Below are positions 57,975 through 64,000 of a DNA stretch of 64,000 nucleotides, piece after piece. The notes beneath the pieces are model-generated. The model was not told the origin of the DNA. It did not search any database and saw only the letters and a program-made list of their open reading frames with translations. A program made the position numbers and the translations under genes. The stretch spans positions 47,180 to 111,179 of the forward strand of contig MNCI01027198.1 of the NCBI GenBank assembly GCA_015680685.1. The letters run 5' to 3'. The DNA comes from Gnetum montanum. Its lineage: Eukaryota > Streptophyta > Gnetopsida > Gnetales > Gnetaceae. Each line of letters begins with the position of its first letter. Within the stretch, counting starts at the first letter, position 1.

Positions 57975-58075
57975 CTCACTAGTTTTAGGCCCTAGCAAGC
58001 CATAAGTTACCAGTTTTAGGCCTTATAGGTTATAGTGCAAGTTTGAGGCCTTGGTAGACCATAGTGCATACCTGC
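57975..58075 (-). repeat. R1-type hairpin units of E4
   Basis: Three units, including GGCC-TTGGTA-GACC at 58,047-58,060. On the element strand this reads GGTC-TACCAA-GGCC with one G-T pair, and the loop is identical to that of the E2 R3 unit at 17,011. TAGTTTTAGGCC words flank it. It lies directly beyond protease, as R1 does in E2 and E3. Confidence 0.72.
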
Positions 58076-58239
58076 CTAGCAAATATGGAATAGCATCGAA
58101 ATGGGTTATAGGGATAAACAAACCATGAAACATGGTATAAGGTTATGAAGGTGAACAAAATTTCATTAGCAAAAGAAGGGATGATATATTTACAATGGAT
58201 TATTTACTTGACATTTGATAAGCCAAAGGGTTTGCTCTA

Positions 58240-59060
58240 CAGAATCACAGTCTCATCATGTTGCTTGTTCGTAGTATCAATTGATAGGATTTTTCATTGA
58301 TTGTTTAATTCCATAGGTTTGTTGACCTCTACCTTATTGTTGTTATTATTGTTAGTTTCACTCTTGGTATTGACCCAAGCTTAAGTTTCAGAAGTCTCCT
58401 CTTGAAACTCTACCTCTAAACCTCAATTGATGTTGACATAGTTAACTAAGGGCAGTAGCATATTATCCCAATGAATCATAATTTTCCATTCACATATAGT
58501 AAGTAAATCTCCTAATGTATAGGAGATGAAACTTCGTAAAGCTTCACTAACCATGACCTTCCTAGGATCAAGTTGAAGCTAGGTGTCTCTTCAGCTACTA
58601 GAAAACTAGTAGATATAGGGAATTGCTCACTAGCTACAAAATCCAAAGAGATAGAACCTCACACCACTAATGGTGATCCATTAAATGAATTAAGTGTTGA
58701 GGTAGTAATCACTTAGATATTTTTGGTTAGGCATAGTTTATTAACAACAAATACAATATCACATTCATGGCCATTCCATCATCCACATGAGCATGATGAA
58801 CCTTGTATATACCATTACGTATAGTAATGAGAAGAGGAGCAGGTAGCAATTCTTCATTTTAAGAGCCAATTTTCACTTCACTATCATGAAAGTTGAGCAT
58901 GGGTTGATGCCTATTTTTCCTAAGTGAAGCTTTCTCAATGATAGAGTGAATCAACTCTCTATTGGCTAGCATGTCTCTGCTCATAGTGATAGAGGTTAAT
59001 ACCTAAGATAGTGCATCCCTATGTGTAGGAGAGGTCATGACTAAGTTGTACAAGTTTAGT
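58240..59060 (-). pseudogene. E4 protease region
   Basis: The minus strand has APLLITIRNGIYKV followed by HVDDGMAMNVI (about 58,750-58,810), matching HIDDGATTNVI of E2 and VDDEAATNVI of E3. Downstream words correspond to the end of the domain but with many stops. Confidence 0.7.
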
Positions 59061-61022
59061 GATTATTCTTTTGCTTAAGACCATTTTTCTTGTTCCATTA
59101 TTGCAAGAAAACTATTTTTCCTAGCTTGTGATGTCTTGGCCTTAGTGGTTGTAACCTCCTCCATCCTTCCTAGAGTTTGTAGCTTGGGTTGTGATGTATG
59201 TACCTTGAGCCCCTTGTCCATAGGTGTATTTGATCTTGGTGTAGGTCTTAGTTGGTTACCTTCAATGGGCTTATTTATTGGTTTGACAATAGGTTGTTTT
59301 TGTCATAATTGTGCTGATGTTTTCTTTCTAACCTTTAAGTTATTGGTCATGATAGGTGGGCTTTTGTCATGGGTCATTGTGTTTTTACTTCTTGAAGGTG
59401 AAGGGACCAAAATAATAAATGGTTCTTTAGGCTTTAAAGGATTAGAAACTCATGGTTTTGGTTGTGAAGCTAATGTCATTAAAGGTGGAACACATATGAT
59501 AAATGGATCCTTAGGGTTGAAGGAGGTGGTACTGGTATGACAAAGGGCTCTCTAGGCTTTGTATTTTGTTATTGTGGTGGCATCTTAATGAAAAATGGTT
59601 CCCTAGGAGGATTAGGCCATTTGGCTTCTGCGAATGAGGATATAGTATAGGACTTGTTGTTGGCTCTTGGAGAGTTTGGCTCATTCAACACCAATTCTGT
59701 ATGGTCTATCATCCTTTGGAGGTCATCCTTTAATGCTAGCAAAAACTCTATGTCATGACTAGCCATTTGATGATAATGGCAATACCTATCCAACATGAAG
59801 TACTTCGGTGGCTTAGGATAGTCTTTGGTAGCTATCATTGGGTCTCTAGCTATGCCACAAAGAAAACCATACCTCATATGAGCCTCTTCAAATAGTTTCT
59901 TATGTTGTATATGATCATTTTAAAGAAAATGTTCTAGAAGCTTAGAGGGCTTCATAGGAAACCTAGTGTACTAATATCTATCCTTCTACCCAAAGATTGA
60001 TCTTGGTTAATTTGGGGCATAGGAAGTGGATGTTTGGGATGAATTCGAAGATTTGTTGCATGATGGTTATCTCTACCTCTCTATTTTGAGTATTTCGCCA
60101 CTATGGCCCTAGTTTTATGTTCTTGCTTTGTTTTATTCCTATCCCTCCTTACATGTTGGTTTTTATAGGCCACATAGGTTGGATCATTTTTTGCCTTAGT
60201 TGCCTCCTCAATGTTCTTGTTTTGTGAGAAGGCTTGGCTTAGTGACTAGGGCTCTAGATAGTAAAGATTTGACTTGATAAAGTCATTTACTACTTCCTTA
60301 TAAATGGATAAGAGGTGAGTTTCAACAATAGGATCTGGAATCTTTTTAAGGGTTAAGTTTCACCTTTGAATAAACCTTTTGACCAATTCAAGTAGCCCCT
60401 GCCTTACCTTCATTAATTGGTCCAATGTGGCATCTGGCTTCAATTTCTATTTGAAGCAACTAACAAATAAATTAATCAAGTCCTTAGGGAAAGTGATGGA
60501 ACCTCTAAGCAAGATTTGGTAGTAATCTAGAGCCTTACCCTTGAAATACATGGGGAAAATCTGTAGTATTGTATGAGGGAAAGCTTGTAAGAAGAGGCAC
60601 TTAGATCAAAAGGTTACTAGATGCGTGTTGGGATCCCCTTCACCATTGTATTTGGTGAAGTTTGGAATAGGCAAGGTTACTTGAGGCACCATAAGGCTTA
60701 TAGGATCATCTTGGTAGAAATCTAGAACCTTGACCATTTGACTTATGTTGGCCTTATGTTTTCATAGCTCTTTGGTAAGTTCTTGGATCATTTAGAAGGC
60801 TTCATCCAAGCCTTGGGGCATCCTTATAGGTTGCGAGGCTTGTGTTGATGGTTATGAGACTTGGGACTATGTAATGAGTATTGATATAGATAGAAGAGGT
60901 TTGGTGACCACTAATGTATGTGAGCTAAACAAGGAAAAAGAAGTCTAAGTTGGGACTTGTGGTATGAAGGGAGCAAAGGGAGTGTAAGAGGCTTTTGTTG
61001 TTTGGGGTCCCAATGAGGGCCC
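59061..61022 (-). pseudogene. gag: E4 gag, cut by E5
   Basis: The best part is 59,877-59,569: YFMLDRYCHYHQMASHDIEF, then LALKDDLQRMIDH, equivalent to the C-YHQ-GH-L motif of E2 and E3. The core (60,630-60,240) has SLSQAFS and SNLYYLEP words. The part to 61,022 is the proline-rich linker, where the frame is lost. Sequence at 60,630-60,830 aligns with E1 gag at 1-190 and E3 gag at 43,460-43,650. Confidence 0.75.
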
Positions 61023-62733
61023 TAAAACACCCTAAAAATGTAGGGTTATACTTGCTTCACCAGGATCTTGTAGTCCACACAAAACTATGGTAGTTCATCG
61101 GGAATAGAACGTTCTGAGTCCAGGCCAGTCAGTTCTGCAAATTTTCTACTTTGAGCATGGACAGGTTCTGTACCATCCTTCCCACAAACCAAGGTAGCCT
61201 AAATAGCTAGCAACCTACTCAGAAATGGTGCACAAAATTGGCAATAGCATTCTGGATGCGCAAGAAATAGTTCAACAATTTTTCTAAGTCATGAAGCCTA
61301 CTACGCTATGTAGCGTAGCAAGCTTAAGAAGATGATGGCAAAACAAAGTACTACGCTACGTGACGTCACACAGCATAGCATCGCAATGACTTCACTACCC
61401 ACTCCCCTCGCCCAATTTTGAGTTCTGCAGTAATGTCCTTTTTCGTCAGGAAGCAGCGGACCATGTCTACTACTACGCTATGCTGAGCTACATGGCGCAA
61501 CAAGGTGTAGCAATCTTGCAGAAGAGACAAAAAGCAGTTCAAAAGGCAAAGTCAACGGAGTTCACAAGACCTACATCGCAGGAGGAAGTTTGCAAATCGG
61601 TAAAACTCTTGTGACTAAGGAAAGTTTCTACACTATTTAGCATAGCATAGTGTAGCAAACATGTAATAGACAACAGAACACATGACAAAGTGCTACGCTA
61701 CACCAAGCATCCTATGTCACAAAACACAGTAAGGCATGCAAGTGGTTGTGCGACATCAATGCACTCCAACTAATCGGACCGTTGGTACATGTCTCCAGAC
61801 ACTGATGGCATGATTATAGCATGATAGGATCATAGTTATTGCATGGTAGGTTCGCATTGCAATGGTCTTGTAGGTCCAACGGTCAGAAACGGCATGAGCG
61901 GTGCCAGGAAGACAATGAAGGCCCGAGGCACGTAACATTCAAACCACCCTTTTGAATACCCTTAGTCCTCTAAATACCCCAGAAAATGGCATGCAAAAGG
62001 TCTACAATTTTTCAAGAGGTTCACAATTTTAAAAGTTGGCATTTTCAAAAGAGTTCGCATCTTTCCTGATGTAGACAGCTACTAAGTGGTGGTAGCTCTC
62101 AAATTCTAAAACAAATATTTCCCCTCTCTCCAACATTGTAATATCAAAGTCATCTATCTAATACTGTAAAAAGCGAGTCTCTTTCACCTGGCATAAGGTC
62201 CCTGTCTCCATTCTACCACCTTGGTAGAACCCTGAATTGTTTATACATGAGTCCGCATCCAAGAGCATAGCTCTTTTTTTTTTGCTCGGCACGGCTTGGC
62301 TACCTTCGGGACTTCTGCACTTTGTCACGCTGTGTAGCCAATTGTATCCACCCTGACTGAATGAGTTTGTCACTTCGGAGTAGTGCATGTTTCTAAATAC
62401 ACTTTACTTTATCTCTCATTTCTTGTCTTGTTCTTTTCCTTTGCATTATTTCCTATCTTATTCACTTTTAAGCATTATTTTGTGTTAATGTCACATTTTT
62501 TACGGTTTCTCCCCTACTTCGTTTACCCTTAAGAATTATCTCACATTTCACATTATTTACATGGAAAAAGGCTATAGTGACACTGATGTAAGTCCTTGTC
62601 TGATCAACTAGACCATTCAGGGCACCCCGTATTTGCACACACCTAGCATGACCCTCGTGTGGATAAGAGGTTGGAACTGTCGCGTTCTTCGACACTGGTG
62701 TTCTTCCAGCCACCAACTTTTTTGGTTGTTATA
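61023..62733 (+). repeat. E5 5' LTR
   Basis: About 1.71 kb from TAAAACACCC (TG changed to TA) to GTTATA, six bases before the primer site. It aligns with the E2 LTR along its length. The TATA box is decayed to CTCTAAATACC (61,968-61,978). Confidence 0.87.
61301..61368 (+). promoter_or_regulatory. Palindromes in E5 LTR U3, including TGACGTCA
   Basis: CTACGCTA-TG-TAGCGTAG at 61,301-61,318 is a near-perfect palindrome. TGACGTCA at 61,361-61,368 is the classical bZIP (CRE/TGA-type) palindrome, following CTACGCTACG. E2 lacks the exact TGACGTCA at the matching place, so a regulatory role is inference. Confidence 0.5.
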
Positions 62734-62739
62734 GTTTTC

Positions 62740-62756
62740 TGGTGCTAGAAGGAGGG
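62740..62756 (+). other. Primer-binding site of E5
   Basis: TGGTGCTAGAAGGAGGG after spacer GTTTTC, identical to that of E3. Confidence 0.8.
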
Positions 62757-62789
62757 TCTTTTGGTGCCTTTTCCACATGTCATAGTATT

Positions 62790-63540
62790 TCTATGAGCCT
62801 TCTGCACCCTGGAACACATGAGCGTAAACGCGACACCCTCTTGCAATTGTTTGCACTTTGTCCGGTGTAGATCGGTCGCCCCGACGGTTCCTCCAGAACA
62901 CAAGGCCTCCGATGACCAGGCAGCTTTCCCATCCTATGTTTGTCTTGCCTGCATTCTATACCCCATCCCATGTGGTACAGACCAATCGCCTCGACGGTCC
63001 CTCCACGATCCTGTGAGACATAAAGCCTACTTCATCGCTAGTTAATTTGCTCATCTTACAATAGCCTCGTAAGCCTTCCACACCGTGGCTTGCATTAGTG
63101 TAGACTCGACAAATATCTATGGTTGTTTATGCACCGTACGATGTGGATCGGTCTCCTCAACAATTCCTCTAGAACCCTACGAGACATAAAGCCTTTCGAC
63201 GATGATTTAACTTGCATTTCCTTTTACAGTAGTCTTGCACGTGCTCTACACCCTAGCCAACATAGGAATAAATATGACATCCTTCTGCAGTTGTTTGCAC
63301 CTTGTGTGGTGTAGGTTGGTTGCCTTGATGGTCCTTCTGAGATCCTGTGAGACATAAATCCTTCTTGATTGCTTGTCAGCTAAACTTTCCTTATAGTAGT
63401 CTTGGACATGCTTTGCACCTCATCATGCACTAGCATGAACATGATGCCCTTTGAGGTTGTTTATGCTTTGTGTGGTACAGATCAGTCACCTCGATGATTC
63501 CTCCAAAATCTGCAAAGATGTAAAGCCACCTTTTGTTGAT
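62790..63540 (+). repeat. Leader tandem repeats of E5, 5 copies
   Basis: Copies centre near 62,885, 63,000, 63,160, 63,330 and 63,500, each with a GATCGGT(C)-like word, CTCGA(C/T)GGTTCCTC and GAGACATAAAGCC. Spacing is 110-170 bp. This is the longest array of this unit in the window. Confidence 0.82.
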
Positions 63541-63600
63541 TTTTCAATCCTTCTGACCTTTTGCACTTTTTGAATTTTTTGCATAATTACTTGTTTAGCA

Positions 63601-64000
63601 ATGGCTTCTATGACCACCGTTGTTGACACCTTCAATGCGGAGGTGCCCTTCGTGGTTCAAGACACTATTAGTGCCAAACAACTGCTGAATTCAACATAAG
63701 AAGCATGCTGATCTCTCAGAATCCAAAATCAAGGACTTGAGGGATTGGCCCAGCAACATGAGCACTGCAGTTTCCTTTGTGCAAAGGTGCTGGCTAATCT
63801 ACCCTTGGATTTACATGAACTTGAAGAAAAATGTAGCTTCAAGCTTGCTTACTACAACAGGAAGGAATTTGTTCCTACCCTTGGCATTTCTTTGTCTTTA
63901 ACACAAGCATACCAAAGGCTTCTAGATCAACTAATCCAATTGACCAGGATTAGGGAGCAACAAGACATAGCATCCAACCAGGATGATGCCTTTCAAGATG
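63601..64000 (+). pseudogene. gag: E5 gag, N-terminal part
   Basis: ATG at 63,601 (MASMTTVVDTFNAEVPF). After stops near 63,700 it continues with SLRIQNQGLEGLAQQHEHCSF, NLPLDLHELEE, LAYYNRKEFVP and LTQAYQRLLDQLIQLTR to the window edge. It is the E2 homologue with fewer stops over the same span. Confidence 0.82.

Larger units (their letters stand above)
51279..61022 (-). mobile_element. E4, partial Tat-like element lacking visible RT/integrase
   Basis: Minus-strand order from the right: gag (61,022-59,061), protease (59,060-58,240), R1-type repeats (about 58,075-57,975), about 5 kb of non-pol sequence including a DUF1218-like pseudogene, R3-type repeats (52,741-52,800), polypurine tract (51,490-51,475), start of the 3' LTR (51,474). 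I see no RT, RNase H or integrase words in 52,800-57,900. Gag is cut by E5 at 61,022. Treating both ends as one element rests on orientation and order. Confidence 0.6.
61023..64000 (+). mobile_element. E5, Tat-like element, 5' part
   Basis: LTR, primer site, five leader repeats and gag start; it runs off the window. It belongs with E1 and E2 by LTR, leader and gag. It is inserted in the gag of E4 in opposite orientation, the same arrangement as E2 in E1. The 3' end, and so the target duplication (GGCCC candidate at 61,018-61,022), cannot be checked. Confidence 0.85.

Overview
This window looks like intergenic DNA from a large-genome seed plant. A gymnosperm is plausible, but no marker in the window proves it. 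I find no intact host gene, tRNA, rRNA or CRISPR array. Nearly everything is old, decayed Ty3/gypsy LTR retrotransposon, with the copies nested inside one another. The labels E0 to E6 below are mine.

Left stack: a decayed Ty3 element E0 (minus strand, about 21,973-28,450) was hit by E1 (minus, Tat-like; its 5' LTR is 20,168-21,972 and its gag pieces are 1-1,071 and 19,684-19,923). E1's gag was then hit by E2 (plus strand, complete, 1,072-19,683, flanked by AAAGT/GAAGT). Middle stack: Athila-like pol debris E6 (plus strand, 28,630-28,998 and 46,268-47,470) is interrupted by E3 (minus, complete, 28,999-46,262, perfect 5-bp duplication ATATG). Right stack: E4 (minus, Tat-like, about 51,279-61,022, apparently without RT or integrase) is interrupted in gag by E5 (plus, from 61,023 off the right end). 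A 658-bp assembly gap lies at 50,621-51,278.

E2 and E3 share an unusual layout: LTR, primer site, repeat-bearing leader, gag, protease, repeat block R1, an antisense multi-exon gene, repeat block R2, RT/RNase H/second RNase H/integrase, repeat block R3, polypurine tract, LTR. The second RNase H and the gag motifs place them in the Tat lineage. The antisense gene (7,695-12,185 minus in E2; 36,018-40,298 plus in E3) splits protease from RT. It has GT-AG introns at matching places and phases in both elements. Its second exon resembles the FCP1/NIF-type HAD phosphatase fold with its catalytic acids lost.

The three repeat blocks share one unit: a short stem of 3-4 bp, a six-base loop, the returning stem, then TTAAACTAG. 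The stem bases differ between units but stay complementary (GGCC/GGCC, GGTC/GACC, CATC/GATG, GTC/GAC). This covarying hairpin repeat at module borders and the captured antisense gene are the two most interesting signals. Others are leader repeats whose copy number varies from 1 to 5, palindromic CTACGCTA/TAGCGTAG elements in the LTRs, and a decayed DUF1218-like membrane-protein gene inside E4. All reading frames are broken, mostly by TAG stops that look like decayed CAG or TGG codons, so nothing here is expected to be autonomously active.
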